This document shows positions 12,756 through 25,578 of a DNA stretch of 64,000 nt, in pieces. The stretch comes from Chlorops oryzae. Lineage: Eukaryota; Arthropoda; Insecta; Diptera; Chloropidae. The notes under the pieces are model-generated. The model searched no databases and was not told the DNA's origin. It saw only the letters and a list, made by a program, of their open reading frames with translations. Within the stretch, counting starts at the first letter, position 1, and each line of letters starts with the position of its first letter. Made by a program: the position numbers and the translations under genes. The DNA is taken from the NCBI GenBank assembly GCA_020466095.1, contig CM035808.1, positions 41,077,555 to 41,141,554 of the forward strand. The letters are read 5' to 3'.

Positions 12756-13184
12756 ACTCAAAAAAATAAAATGTAATGCCATCAATTTTATACTTTGTCG
12801 TAACGTCGATGCAACAATTTTTTCAAAAACATTGTCTCAACAATGTAAAGTTCTTGCGAAAAGTTTTTGAGTGAGAATATAAAAGTCGCAAATATGTCTA
12901 ACGATTTTTACTCAAGCGAATTCTTACAACGCTCTTTCATAAAAATTTTTGGGTACTTTTCTCTCTCCATAATGACACAATCGGGGTCAATTCTACATTC
13001 TTATAGACGAAATTTACTTCTTATTTAACAACTCGAAACGATGCAGAATGGTATTTAAACAGGAAAAATTAAATTGCATTTCTACAAATTTTCATTTGAT
13101 TTTACAGAAATACAACGAGAAACCCAAAATGTGTGTGGTAAAAATCGTTTGGACTCAACAAAAAACTAAGAAATTAACACTTAC

Positions 13185-13211
13185 CCTAGTTTCGTCGTTG
13201 CCATTATCACA
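13185..13211 (-). CDS. tay: 27-nt in-frame microexon of the tay-like gene
   Basis: Minus strand: acceptor 'aattgcag', nine codons encoding CDNGNDETR, donor 'gtaagt'. The preceding exon ends with donor gtaagt in phase 0, so including or skipping it keeps the frame. Both splice sites are strong. Confidence 0.55.
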
Positions 13212-16200
13212 CTGCAATTAAGAATTAGCAAGTTTATTAACCTTTAAATAGAACGGTTTGAAGGTAATTAAGACTTACGATAAGGAATCCTTTTCCAATA
13301 CTATTTGTACGCACTCCTTCGAGTTCTTGGCGTTGCATTTGCAGTGCAGTATGCGGCGTATGTATTTGTGTATGCATGACACGCAACTCCGATGCCGAGA
13401 CTCCGGCATCATTTTCTAGACCACCAACACCAGATAGCTTAACGTCTTTTAATTTTGTCGGCGTTGCGGCTATCGTCTTTGACTGTAAGGGGAAAAATTT
13501 TTGGGTTATTCAACGGCAAACGGAGTGATGCAAATAAAAACAACTCACAATCGAAGATTCATTAAGATCTGAAGTTCTTGGAGCAGACTTTCCACTTTCA
13601 TTCAATGGCTGCGCAGGCCGAACTCTGTCAGCGTCAGATGAGGTGCTACTACTGTTAAGTGAATTGAATCTCTCGTCGTTCGATGTATTTCCCAATTCAT
13701 CGATATTATTAGAAACTGTTGTAGTCGTTGGTGTTGTCGGTTTTGCTGCTTCAATTGGATGCTTTTGATTTACTGCATTCAAATGGTGAGCTTTCACATT
13801 CACCACATCGAATCGTGTGCTGCAATTGTTTTCATTTTCATTTTCGTTATGACCGCTATTTGTGCTCATTGAATTGCTGAGACATTTCTCTCCGTTGTGA
13901 TTTGTCAGAATCGCGTTCGAATTTGTGATCGCATTCGCGCTTGTTACTGTAGAATTTGCCTTATTTCCAATTGCATTTCGGCCATGGGATGTATTATTAC
14001 TGCTATTTTGATTTGTTGAATTTGACATAAAATTGTTATTGTTATTGTTGTTATTCGTATTGGTGGCAATACTGGCATTGTTGTTGTTATTATTATTATT
14101 ATTGTTATTGTTGCCGATATATTGACCCTTCCATGGAATCGAGATTCCAGTTATCGTTGTCGTCTCCATAGATGAATTCGCCGTATCCATTGCAATTGCC
14201 GTTACTGTCGCTGAAGCTGCAACCGCAGTCGCTGAAGTTATCGTTGATGACAAATTCGAGCTCACATTGTTACCAATAAATCCACTACGTGTCAAGTTGT
14301 TATTATTGCTGGTTTCCTTCATACTATGATTTACGAGTGGACCACCCAATCCCAGCCCTCCTAGTCCACGTATAGGATGTGGCTGGTTAGCTTCAACGAT
14401 CTTTGGCATTTTAGTTTCTTCGATGCTATATGGAGAGGTTAACTCTTCAAGTGCAGACAAGCGCTTTTCCTTACGTTTTTGACCCAATTTAATTGCAAAC
14501 TGGAGAAAAAAAAAACCGATTAGAAATAAAGATATTATGATTAATTATAAAATTTTTATGATTAATTATAAAATTATTATAATAATTTTCAAAATTCTAA
14601 GAATAGTCGCGTTATACGAATTTGCTTTGTCGTTTCCAGGAACAATCATTATTAGTGTTGCAACGGATAGTGTATCCGGCCGAATGATGGATATTAATTT
14701 TTTTTGTTATATATTTTTTGGTTTTAAAGCCATATAGAACGGTTCCGGTTTCCTTCAATCGCTCCATTTTCAAATCTGCATTCGAAGTAAAAATACAATA
14801 TAGCAAATGTTTCATGTGAGGTGTCCGGTATCCGGCCTTAAATTTAGTATCCGGCCGGATACCGGATTGTGGCAGGATATCCGTTGCAACTCTAATCATT
14901 ATTTATATTTTCTTTACGTGAAAAGTCGGGCTTAAAAAAAATTTTCAACTTTTATCGGAGTAATTTTTCACATTGTTTCGATATTCGTCAATAGTAGATC
15001 ATGTCTGCTGGTCTATTCGATAGATAATCCTAATACAGGCATTACATTTGCTTCAACTCGTAATTAAATCTAGTCCAAACTGTATAAAAAATAAATCAAC
15101 GCTATTCAAATTTTTCTTTAGACAGTATTGTTATCGAATAAATATACCTATAAATAAAATGCAAAATGATTGCCATGAGAGTTCCATCTGATTTAGTTTA
15201 AGTAATTCGTTCTTTTCCTCTAAAGAATTTACCCCGATATACATGTTTTTGGTCACTTTCAAAAATTTCTAGAGCCCAAACGTCATAAAGATATAACTAA
15301 CCAATCAACAAACTAAGGATGTAATACCATTGAATTTCAGGTTCAGTGAATTTCAATTCGAAAAAAAATAAGAAGACAATATGCATACCTCTAAATCGTC
15401 GTATGTTTTGAACTCTAATATCGCGAAACCATCGATAATCTCTTCTTCTAAAATTGGTGAGCGTGGCAGCTTCCGCCTAATGGGCGGTGGAGGGCGCGGT
15501 GGTGGTTTATCACGTGGTAAAAGTAAAGTTGATGACGAAGATGTCGACAGCAAATCTTCGTCCAAGGATTCACCCTCACTATCACTAGGTGTTGCCATAA
15601 GTCCTGAATTACACTCCGGCGATTGTGGTGGATTGAGTAACAAGGAGGCTATGCTGTCAGTCGGTGGCAGTACATTATTGCTACCATTGCTGCTGCTAGT
15701 AAAATTCCCATTCGAATTATTACTGTCTTCTCCCATGCTGCCGGCACTATTGGCATGATATCCCAGCAGACCACTTGTTACGGTGCTCGTCGAATTAGGT
15801 GCAGTTGCTCGGTTGTCCCTTTCAGCTTGCATACGTTGCGCACGCTCACGTCGTCGTTTTTGCTGCCGTTGTTGTTTGGCATTGAGGCTTAGATTATTGT
15901 TTCCTCCAATGAGGGAAGCATTTCCATTGCCCGATCCTGCGTGTACATGCCCGTTTGTGTTTAAAGTGCTCGCATTGCCAGCAGATTCATTTGTATTCCC
16001 GATCGACGAAGCCGCTGCTGCTGCCGCCGCTGCAGCTGCTGCTGCAACTATTGATAGCTCGGTGTCCGAATCAAAATCACTTGGCGGTGGTGGCGGTAAA
16101 TGCTGCAGAGGTGACGAATTATTATAAAAAGTGGCCACATTGCCATTTCCAATTCCTACTCCAGCAGGAACACTATTTAATGAGGTTTCATTGCTGCCAC

Positions 16201-16467
16201 CAACGACAGGGAAATTATTATTGTTGTTGTTACTAGTTGGTGGCAAAGCTGTGGCTCCTTCGTGAATTGCTTGAGGCGATGGTGGAGGCAGGTTCAATTG
16301 CTCAGCTGGCGATGGCTGTGCCTGCAGCTGCGCTTGTTGTGTTGCTGCTGCTGTTGAGACGGTGACACCAACAATGCTGATGATGATGATGCTGGTGCTG
16401 GCGGTGATACATCTGCACTAGGTCCATCACAAACTCCACTACTTGCCTTCACTTCTGGAGCCTCCAT
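13185..16467 (-). CDS. tay: AUTS2/fibrosin-family protein, N-terminal exons (tay bridge homologue)
   Basis: AUTS2-family proteins are nuclear transcription factors associated with variant PRC1; Drosophila tay acts in brain and locomotor function. Coding exons: 16,467-15,389, 14,499-13,549, 13,482-13,279 and a 27-nt exon 13,211-13,185. All inner boundaries are GT-AG and phase 0. The defining match spans exons 1 and 2: a proline-rich PPPRPPPPIRRK stretch, then EEIIDGFAILEFKTYDDLE, corresponding to the AUTS2 'EEDIIDGFAMTSF' block. The rest is low-complexity (polyN, polyA, polyS, RRRERAQR basic patch). The ATG at 16,467 begins MEAPEVKASSG, but that frame stops about 60 codons later. A one-base shift in a CAG-rich tract near 16,335 is needed to join the long downstream frame. 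The gene continues past the left part of the window. Confidence 0.65.
14653..14894. mobile_element. hAT-type MITE in tay-like intron 1
   Basis: 242 bp with TIRs TAGTGTTGCAACGGATA (one mismatch), flanked by an 8-bp duplication ATCATTAT (14,645-14,652 and 14,895-14,902). GC-rich 'tatccggcc' motifs repeat inside. Confidence 0.85.
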
Positions 16468-17958
16468 CGAGTGACTGTCACTCTGGTGTCACAATACCGA
16501 CCACCTAGCGTCCTACCTAGGTAATTGTCGTCCAAACACGCTCCATGCAGAACCCTTATGTTTTCCTTACGCCTCGGAAGCGTGTTCGAGTGGACACTAT
16601 AGTAGAATCGTCAAGTTTCCTTAATTACAACAACAACAACAGCTTCAACGAAAAAAGGAGGCGTAAAAAGGAACTGCAAACACTATTGCCTATCACCTCG
16701 AATAGCAGGGGGTGGAGTAGCAATCAGACTGCGCAATGTTACAAACACTAGCTAGCCTTCGTGCAAAATCGATGCTCGTTGGTTTTTTTCTTTGAGTCCT
16801 TTTTCGTTCTTATTTTCACTATTCACTTTCGTTTCGTTTCCTTTCACAAATTCTACATATTTTTTCACAGATTACTCACTTGATTTATTCACAAACTTGT
16901 ACGAATTGCGTTTTGATTTGGATTTTTTTCCTTGATTCTTTGCCCTACAAAGAATGCAATTTTTCGGTTTTCTTTTCCTGTGTATTTTTAATTATTTTTT
17001 TATACTCGCTTCTGCACGCCGCACTATGTCGATCCCATTCGCACCTGTACGAGTTTGTGCAGACCGAGCGAGATGGCAATATGATTTGGATGAAAATTTT
17101 CCCATCGAATCGTCCACGAAAAAACAAATTTTTATTGCTACTTCATAGACTTGCGTTTCAAGTTCTTTAAATAAATAATACTTGAATTGGTTGTCTATGT
17201 AATTGGCAATGTTTTCACTACATTTCTGTGTATTCATAAATTATTTTTCCACTGTTTTTCACTGATTTTTCGCGACACGACCGAAACCCGTTATACTCAT
17301 TTTTGCCTTAGCTTAGGGATGTTTCGACACTGTAAATATAAATAAGAGCTCAGTTCTTCTTGTGCGAGTACCAAGTACCACTTACACCACAATCAGCGAT
17401 AAGTACTCGGTAGCTGATGAAAGGGTAATAAAACAAAAAAAAAAAGCACCAAAATACCTTGCAGGAAATGCGAGTAGTGAAGCGCTAGCGCTCCTGCAGG
17501 AAATGCGGCTACTTAAAATCTAGCGTTTTTCTAGTTCCAACGCAACCAGAGATAGCAGAGGCCTTAAAGATATCAAAGGTCATATCATTCATCAATATTT
17601 GGATATGAAAAAGCTCTGTGCAAAATGGGTGCCGCGCGAGCTCACATTTGACCAAAAACAACAACGTGTTGATGATTCTGAGCGGTGTTTGCAGCTGTTA
17701 ACTCGCAATACACCCGAATTTTTGCGTCGATATGTGACAATGGATGAAACATGGCTCTATCACTACACTCCTGAGTCCAATCGACAGTCGGCTGAGTGGA
17801 CAGCGATCGGTGAACCGTCTCCGAAGCGTGGAAAGACTCAAAAGTCCGCTGGCAAAGTAATGGCCTCTGTTTTTTGGGATGGGCATGGAATAATTTTTAT
17901 CGATTATCTTGATAAGGGAAAAACTATCAACAGTGACTATTATATGTCGTTATTGGAG
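15883..17958. repeat. Segmental duplication, reference-quality copy
   Basis: Contains part of tay-like exon 1, the upstream non-coding region and the 5' part of a mariner fragment. It aligns along its full length with 20,258-22,122. Similarity begins at 'ttgaggcttagattattg' and ends within the mariner frame at 'ttggagc'. Confidence 0.9.
16468..17530 (-). other. Upstream/5' UTR region of the tay-like gene
   Basis: It lies directly upstream of the presumed ATG at 16,467 and has no convincing coding frame in either direction. It probably contains the 5' UTR and promoter, but I cannot place a transcription start. All of it is included in the segmental duplication. Confidence 0.4.
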
Positions 17959-17975
17959 CAAGAATTCAAATTATA
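17535..17975 (+). pseudogene. mariner transposase fragment (copy 1)
   Basis: The frame encodes the central mariner transposase. First come remnants of the helix-turn-helix region (EIAEALKISKGHI, LCAKWVPRELT), then the catalytic signature TMDETWLYHYTPE with the first Asp. It continues through KSAGKVMASVFWD, the second catalytic Asp block, to NSDYYMSLLE. The N-terminus and the C-terminal third, including the third catalytic Asp, are missing. The 3' break coincides with the end of the segmental duplication. Confidence 0.85.
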
Positions 17976-20257
17976 ATTCCGATGCTGAGGTCAATTTTCA
18001 ATTGGGGCGCTCAGTCTTCTTAATAATTCAAACTGTTCCAATAATTCGAATTTTGCGGGGCCATGCGGTAAATCGAATTCAGATACAGAAGAGTCAATAC
18101 AGGGTTTATAATAGAAAAGTGGAAACATTGCCATTCAATAGTACAGATCAATTTGATGGACGAATCTGAAAGAGATACATCTAAGAGAACGACTAAGTAA
18201 GGCCGGTAATAAGTTAGCAGTAACAGTTAAATAAGACAAAGCACGCTAAAGAAAGCGAGGTGGCTGTGAATTTGAAAAGGCAAGTTAAAGTTAGATCAAT
18301 TACAAAGTTTGACACCGCATGCCTCTCCTACCCAAGCAATGCGAAACGAGAAACTACACAATGCTGATATTCGTCTCCCACATCCAAAGCGTAGATACAC
18401 TTAAAAATCTATCACCCAAATCTACATCAGCTTCCTATCACAATTCGGAGCAACTACCAGCACAGTAATCTGGTTCCACATTCCACCACCTCATACCTAC
18501 CTAGGTTAAATATGGCCACCAATATGCAGGTAACGATTGATGGGCAAAGTACTAACCTTTCTTCCTTTTTTAGGCATAACAAGTCGTTTATCGAGAATTG
18601 GATAGATTTGTTAATGAAGTTTCTTAAAATTATAGGGAACAGCAATATAAGCAACAGCTTGGTTGCAAAAAAACAGACTAAGGCAAAGCTTACGAAATTG
18701 TACTAAAAATAACTAAACAATCGCTATCGACTTCAAATGCATAAAATCAGAATTTTGGAAAAAAGAAGCTTAGATCGAATAGATAAAATTCTCGCAAGCA
18801 GCATGAGTACTGAAAAATGTTCGGAGTTTGGTAGGTTAAATAGATCCTTTTTCGTTCCGAAGATTTTAGGAATCACTTTGGAACCTTGAAGCTGTCAAAA
18901 TTCTACATACTAAAATTGGGAAAAAAAATTTATTTTTGGTTTCAGGACCCCTTTTTACGAAACTGTCGAGGGCGCAGAACATTTGAATATGATTTTCTTA
19001 TAAATTAGCGCATCTTGGCAGACGACATGAGGAAAATATAAAATGAATATTCTTCTTTCATAAATTAAACAAACCCCATTGCCTACAAATCGGTGTTCAT
19101 TTTGTTAACGTAAAGGCCTCTCGGGTGTTTGCGCAAAAACCCATTGCGGTAGCTGTCTCAATATGGGCACACCACAATGCGAATGCAACGTAAAGAATCC
19201 CCTGCATAAAATATAAAATTGCGGTTTTTGCGGAAAAAACCAGGGACTCGAACAAAAACATGCGAAATTAAAAATTTATTTTCGAACTTCTAGTTAGGGT
19301 ACGAAATAAATCCGTACTGCTGAGAGGCACAAAAACAAAGAAGCTAATCAACAATTCACAATGGTATAGTAATTCGCAACTATAAAATCGAACGCCCCAT
19401 TCATGAGTATTCAACTTATTTTTAATGTTTTCAACGGTATATTGCAAAGATCAACCGTTAGGGAAACCCCTCGTTTTCCCTCTCGGCCATTAGACCGATT
19501 TCGCAGCAAACAAGAGTCTTGAAGCAATTCAAATGAGAAATTCAGAAAAAATTATTCAAACTGATTAAAGGAGCTAGAGATACAATAAAATTTATCTTAC
19601 AAATGTTGACAGGAAAAAGTAGATAAATTTAAATTGTTATAGAGTCAGAGAAAACAAAAATAATGAGTTCAAGAATTTAGTAAAAAAAACTATATTAAAA
19701 AAATAAGCTCTAAAGGAAAGCTGCTACTTAAGAGAATGTAGTTTTATTTTTAGAGATTCAATCCAATTGTAAATGCAGAATCAAAACATGCGGTTGGTAT
19801 AAATTAGTAAAAAATTTCAAATGAAGTATTTCAAAAATTATTTTTTTTTTGTACCTATTTTTAGCTTACTAAAAAAATTTTAACTATTTTGCGCAGTAAC
19901 TTGGGATATGGTAAAAGAACAAGAAGACTCTTGTAGGCAACCTATTCAATATTCCCAAATCCTTTAATACAATGTTGGCATTAGTGTCAGACGACGCTTG
20001 TATAGTATTTCCTAATCGACAAGTATAAACGATGAGGTAACTGTTGGGACACTGGAGCTGACACTGTTTAATTAAATGGGAAGCGTTAAAAAATGTACTG
20101 AAATTATATGGAACGAAATTGTGGGACCTTGAGGCACCTTAGAGTAATCAATATAATGGACAACAATATTGAAATTAAACTTTGTTTACGTGTCAATGGG
20201 ATAATTCGGCGTGCTTTAGCTGATAGCGTTGAAACTCGTGTTTTGTCCGTGTGTTTG
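17976..20257. other. Spacer between the two duplicate copies, no gene seen
   Basis: AT-rich; the few short open frames (for example 64 codons at 18,512) have no recognisable motif. I see no TIRs or coding similarity. Confidence 0.5.
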
Positions 20258-22122
20258 GATTGAGCTTAGATTATTGTTTCCTCCAATGAGGGAAGCATTT
20301 CCATTGCCCATCCTGCTGTATGCCGTTTTTTTAAAGTGCTCGCATTGCCAGAGATTCATTTGTATTCCCGATCGACGAAGCCGCTGCTGCTGCCCGCTAG
20401 CTGCTGTGCAACATTGAAGCTCGGTGTCCGAATCAAAATCACTTGGTGGTGGCGGTAAATGTGCAGGGGACGAATTATTATAAAAATGGCCACATTGCCA
20501 TTTCAATTCTACTCAGAGGAACACTATTTAAGAGTTTCATTGTGCCACCAACACAGGGAAATTATTATTGTTGTTGTTACTAGTTGGTGGCAAATGTGGC
20601 TCCTTCGTGAATTGCTTGAGGCGATGGTGGAAGGCAGTTCAATTGCTCAGCTGGATGCGGCTGCATGCCTGTTTTGCTGCTGCTGTTGACTGACACCAAC
20701 AATGCTATGATTGATGATGCTGGTGGTGATACATGCTAGTCCATCACAAACTCCAATTGCCTTACTTCTGGACCTCCATCGAGTGCTGTCACTCTGGTGT
20801 CACAATACCGACCACCTGCGTCCTACCTAGGTATTGTCGTCCAAACACGCTCCATGCAGAACCCTTATGTTTTCCTTACGCCTCGGAAGCTGTTCAGTGC
20901 ACTATAGTAGAATCGTCAAGTTTCCTTAATTACACAACTACAAACACTTCAAAAAAAAGGAGGCTAAAAAGGAACTGCAAACACTATTCCATCACCTCGA
21001 ATAGCATGGGGTGGAGTAGCAATCATGCGCAATTTACAAAACTAGCAGCCTTCGTGCAAAATCGATGTTTGGTTTTTTTCTTTGAGTCCTTTTTGTTCTT
21101 ATTTTACTAATTCACTTTGTTTCGTTTCCTTTAAATTCTACATTTTTTTCACAGATTACTCACTTGATTTATACAAACTTGTACAATGCGTTTTGAATTT
21201 ATTTTTTTTTATTCTTTGCCTCAAAGAATGCAATTTTTCGGTTTTATTTTCCGTATTTTTAATTAATTTTTTAACTCGCTTTCTCGCACTAGCGACACTT
21301 CGACCTGTACGAGTTTGGCAGACCAGGAGATGGAATATGTTTGGATGAAAATTTTCCCATCAATCGTCCACGAAAAAACAAATTTTTATTACTTATACGA
21401 TTGGTTTAAGTTCTTTAAATAAATAATACTTGATTGGTTGTATGTAATTGGCAATTTTCACTACATTTTATTCATAAATTCATTCTTCCAACTGTTTTTC
21501 ATGATTTTTCCGACACGACGAAACCCGTTATACTCATTTTTGCCTTAGCTTAGGGATTTTCGACACTGTAAATATAAATAAGAGCCAGTTTTCTTGTGCG
21601 ATAAGTACCACTTACACCACAATCAGCGATAAATGACTGATAAAGGTAATAAAACAAATAATAAACACCAAAATACCTTGCAGGAAATGCGAGTATGAAG
21701 CCTGCTCCCAGGAAATGCTTACTTAAAATCTGCGTTTTTCTAGTTCCAACGCAACCAGAGATAGCAGAGCCTAAAGATATCAAAGGTCATATCATTCACA
21801 ATATTTGGATATGAAAAAGCTTTGCAAAGGGTCCCGCGAGCTCACATTTGACTAAAAACAACAATGTTATGATTCTGAGCGGTTTTGCAGTTAACTCGAA
21901 TACACCCGAGTTTTTGGTCATATGACAATGGATAAACATGCTCTTACTACACTCCTGAGTCCAATCGACATCGGCTAGTGACAGATGGTAACCTCTCCAA
22001 AGTTGGTAAAATAAAAGTCCTGGAAAGTAATGGCCTTGTTTTTTGGGATGGGATGGAAAATTTTTTGATTATCTTATCAGGGAAAAACTATCAACAGTGA
22101 CTATTATATGTCGTATATTGGA
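20258..22122. repeat. Segmental duplication, deletion-riddled copy
   Basis: Collinear with 15,883-17,958 but about 210 bp shorter. Differences are overwhelmingly 1-10 nt deletions (copy 1 'cctagcgtcc' becomes 'cctgcgtcc'; 'gcgtgttcgagtggacact' becomes 'gctgttcagtgcact') with very few substitutions. No tay-like frame survives, so as sequenced it is non-functional. On its right it continues into the mariner C-terminal part that copy 1 lacks. Confidence 0.9.
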
Positions 22123-22496
22123 GCTTTGAAGGTCGAAATCGCGGCAAGCCCATATTGAAAGAAAAACAGTTTTCCAAACAACGCACCTGCCACAAGTCAT
22201 TGAGAACGATGGCAAAAATTCTGAATTGGCTTGAATTGCTTACCCCACCCAACTATTCTCCAGATCGGCCCACATTTTTTTTTCTAGATCAAAAGGATGC
22301 TCGCAGGAAAAAATTTGCATGCAATGAAGAGGTGAGCCGAAACTGAGGCCTTTTTGAGGCAAAACCGAGGAACTACCAAAATGGTTAAAAAATAAGGTTG
22401 TTATAATCGTTAGTAGCTTTAACTATGTTAATAATAAAAACGAATTTTACAAAAAAATGTGTTTTTTTTGTTAACCGGGACTTATCAGCCAACCTG
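21740..22496 (+). mobile_element. mariner fragment with 3' inverted terminal repeat (copy 2)
   Basis: Same 5' break as copy 1, but it extends through the transposase C-terminus: CHKSLRTMAKI, then a damaged PPYSPD-like block, then NEEV, then a tract matching the end of mariner ORFs. It closes with ACCGGGACTTATCAGCC AACCT, a typical mariner terminal repeat next to TA. The frame has many small deletions. Confidence 0.8.
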
Positions 22497-24847
22497 TTAA
22501 GTTATGTCATGTAAAGTTTTTATTATTGTAGGATATATTATTTTCAAAGGGATCAAAAAGGCTCGCTTTTGATCAAAAATAAAAATGCTAGGTATAAAAA
22601 AATTGAAATTAATCAAAAATAATATCAAAGTAGTAGTAGGATTATTTATTTGATTACTTTTGATTTGGGTATTATTTTTCGTACCCAAGTAACGGAATTA
22701 CAATTTAAATACTTTAATCTTATCAATTGTTAATCACAATTTTTCACATTTATATGATTATATACATATATAGTTCGGATAGAAAGGGCAACATTATTTT
22801 GCTACTTTAGGAGAAGGAAAAAATCTAATCGCAAAGGTTAGATATTTGAAAAAAATTTAACGAAATCAATTGAATATCACAAATTTGTTAGGCATTGAAT
22901 TTTTATTTTTTTGTTTTCGAGCAGTTTTCAATTAGGTTTTGATATCAATTTTCGTTCAAAACAGTGTTAGGCTTTGACGCAAAGTTTAAAAATAAATAAA
23001 TTTATAAGATGCGAAATATACTATAACCAATAATTCGGTTAGTGGTTCTATTGATAAAATAATTAAAAAAAATATTTTTTAAAACGCAATTTTCGACTGT
23101 TTTACGTTCGTGTCTTGAGTTTTTGCTACAGACCAAAGAACATGCAAAGACTTAAGAAAGGATCTGAAAACGTGAATAATGCGTTCCAAAAAATTTTGTT
23201 TTGATTATTTTGAAAAACCAAACCGATTTTAATGGTTATATTCAAAAAATCGTCATAGATTGGGTTTCGGCATTTGAGAGAAAATTTTTTTTTTTAGGGT
23301 CATTTTTGCCAGTTAGGGGATGGAACCCAAAATTCAATTTTAAAAAAAAGTAAAATTATAACATTTATTAAAAACATTACAATAACTTTTGAGCGTTAAT
23401 GCAAACGAATGTATTGTCAAGATTAAGGATTGTTAAAGGTACTTGCTGATAATTTGCACAGTATAATACTTAGAAACAATGCTCGTTCTTGATATCTTTT
23501 TAATGGCATTATATTTATGATTATGAAGTTGTACAGCATTAATTTCTTTAATTTAAGCCTATTTTTGTAGGGACCCCGTAAGAGGGGAGTAGAGGGTAAG
23601 GTTTGTTACAAGAAAATACTTGGGGTAAAAAAATTGAAGGGTCGGATATATTAGGCCCTTGGAGGGTCTACTGTATCTGCAATTTTGGTCAAAGTGATAA
23701 ATTAGGTAATTTTGTTGACCCCCTAAGGGGGAAAAATATGGGGTAGATGTTGGGAAATAGCACTATGTTAATGAGACAAATTAATGGGGGTCTTAAAACA
23801 TTTGAACCCTTAGGGGTACTATGTGTATGTCATCAATGGGGAAATTCATAAAAAAAATTTTTCGTAATTGGTTCCTTTAAAGGCCTTATGATAGGGGAAA
23901 GGGATGTTTGATATATTGTTGGAATATAAAATAAGTATTGTTTAAATTTGCACCTCTAGGAGCCTTGCTTACAAACATTTCAAATTAGATAATAATTCGA
24001 ATTAGCAAAAAATTAAATATTAAAATTTTAAATGAGTTGATATTGCGTGAGCATTTTTTACCAAATAATTAAAAAGTATTTTATGAAGTCTTTAATAAAA
24101 GTTCTTGTACTATGATACAGGAAAAGAGTTTCAAAAAATATACCCTAATCTACACGAAGTTATGAATGTTAATTTATAGTCTCGCCATATGGTATTAACG
24201 TCTTTTAGTATGTCTAGGGCTTTTTTCTTTCGCAAATTGTTCGCTATGAGTTGGGTTTTTTAAAAGTAACTAATAATTCGGTATTTTATCAAAGGTCGTA
24301 ATTTTTTGGAGGTGGTGCTATTTAATGACCATAGAAATCAAAAATTTCTACGTTTAAAAAAAAATGATTACGCCTTTCTTCCAAGCTAACGATATATTCA
24401 ATATAATTCCTTTAGATGACATCTAATGGATAATTAAAAATTAATATTGTATTAATAATAAGTGTATACTTTCGGAAAATAAAATTCGAATTTAGTAAGC
24501 GTATACTTTCGGGTGTTTCCTTGATAAACAACCCTTAATTTGATCCTAACCGAGATATATATTTGGGTTTGAGCATTAGCTATTTCAAGTGAAGACTTGT
24601 TCAATAAAATTTCATACTTATGTGATCTTGTTAATGATTTTGTCTATTTTAGTTAAATGATATTTGATCTACGATTTTCAGACACCAGTACATTCTTTTT
24701 ATACTCTGTCCATTTAAAATTTTAGAAAATCAGGGCTCCATAAAAATGCCCCAATGTAAAATGGCCCCAAACTGAAAATGAAAAAAGGCCCCAAAATTTT
24801 ATATTGAAAACATATAAATTTTAGGGGATTTTTCATTTTTTATTGGG
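22497..24847. other. No gene or defined element seen
   Basis: AT-rich with G-run-containing stretches (about 23,560-23,900). The segment 23,074-23,155 resembles 63,909-64,000 ('aaaacgcaat', 'tttacgttcg', 'acatgcaaag'), so at least that part is an interspersed repeat. Confidence 0.5.
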
Positions 24848-25578
24848 GCCTTTTTATACCCAGCGTAAGTGGGGTAATTATTTGTCGAATCTTGTAACAG
24901 GGAGAACTAACTTCGGAAAGAATATATATAATTTCCAGGTCAAAGACCTGAATCAATAGACATGTCCGTCTTCCGAAGTCTACGTCATAGTTTGCGTGAT
25001 GATCTCCTCCGAAACGGCTAGACCAATCAAGTCGAAATTTGGACAGGTATAGGGATCCGAGTATGATCCAAGTAAAAATGGGAGACATCCGCCCAGCCAC
25101 GCCCACAAATGAATATAATGTGTTTTCAGTAAAATGCTTTAACTTCGAACCCTCAACACTTCCATTTATTTTGTTACTGTAAACACAAAAGGGGACATAT
25201 CCTGGAAAAAATGGCGCCGCCTTCCGTGAGCCACGCCCAAAAAAGCCCACAAATAAGGGCTAATCGTAATTATGAAGAAAAGGGAGAAGCTTCAAATTCG
25301 CAACATAGGTTGACCAAGACAATAAGGTGTGGAAAAATTTTATGGGCCCCCCACTGCCACGCCCAAAAATGAAGATTTTTCGTAACTTCCGAAGAAAAGG
25401 CGTAAACTTCAAATCCAAATAGGTTCACAAAGGCGAATGAAAGGTGTAGGGAAATAATTTATGTTGCCCTCCCACTGCCACGCCCAAAAATAGAGAAGCA
25501 AAACATAGTGCGCTCATAATGTCGGGACGCTGGGTATTTCAAAGTCGGGCTTGACCGCTTTTAGCTTTCTTACTTGTT
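24848..25578 (-). repeat. Interspersed repeat family, copy B
   Basis: Reverse-strand copy of the 7073-7918 family, from TATACCCAGCGTAAG at the left to 'agctttcttacttgttt' at the right. It contains an extra internal 'gggcgtggc' repeat unit and many short deletions relative to copy A. Confidence 0.75.

Noticed and set aside
15381..16236. Plus-strand frames of 93-125 codons opposite tay-like exon 1
   Set aside because: Antisense shadows of a low-complexity exon; the minus-strand frame has the AUTS2-family match and proper splice sites.
18512..18706. 64-codon frame starting MATNMQVTIDGQ
   Set aside because: No similarity I recognise; isolated in repeat-like intergenic DNA.
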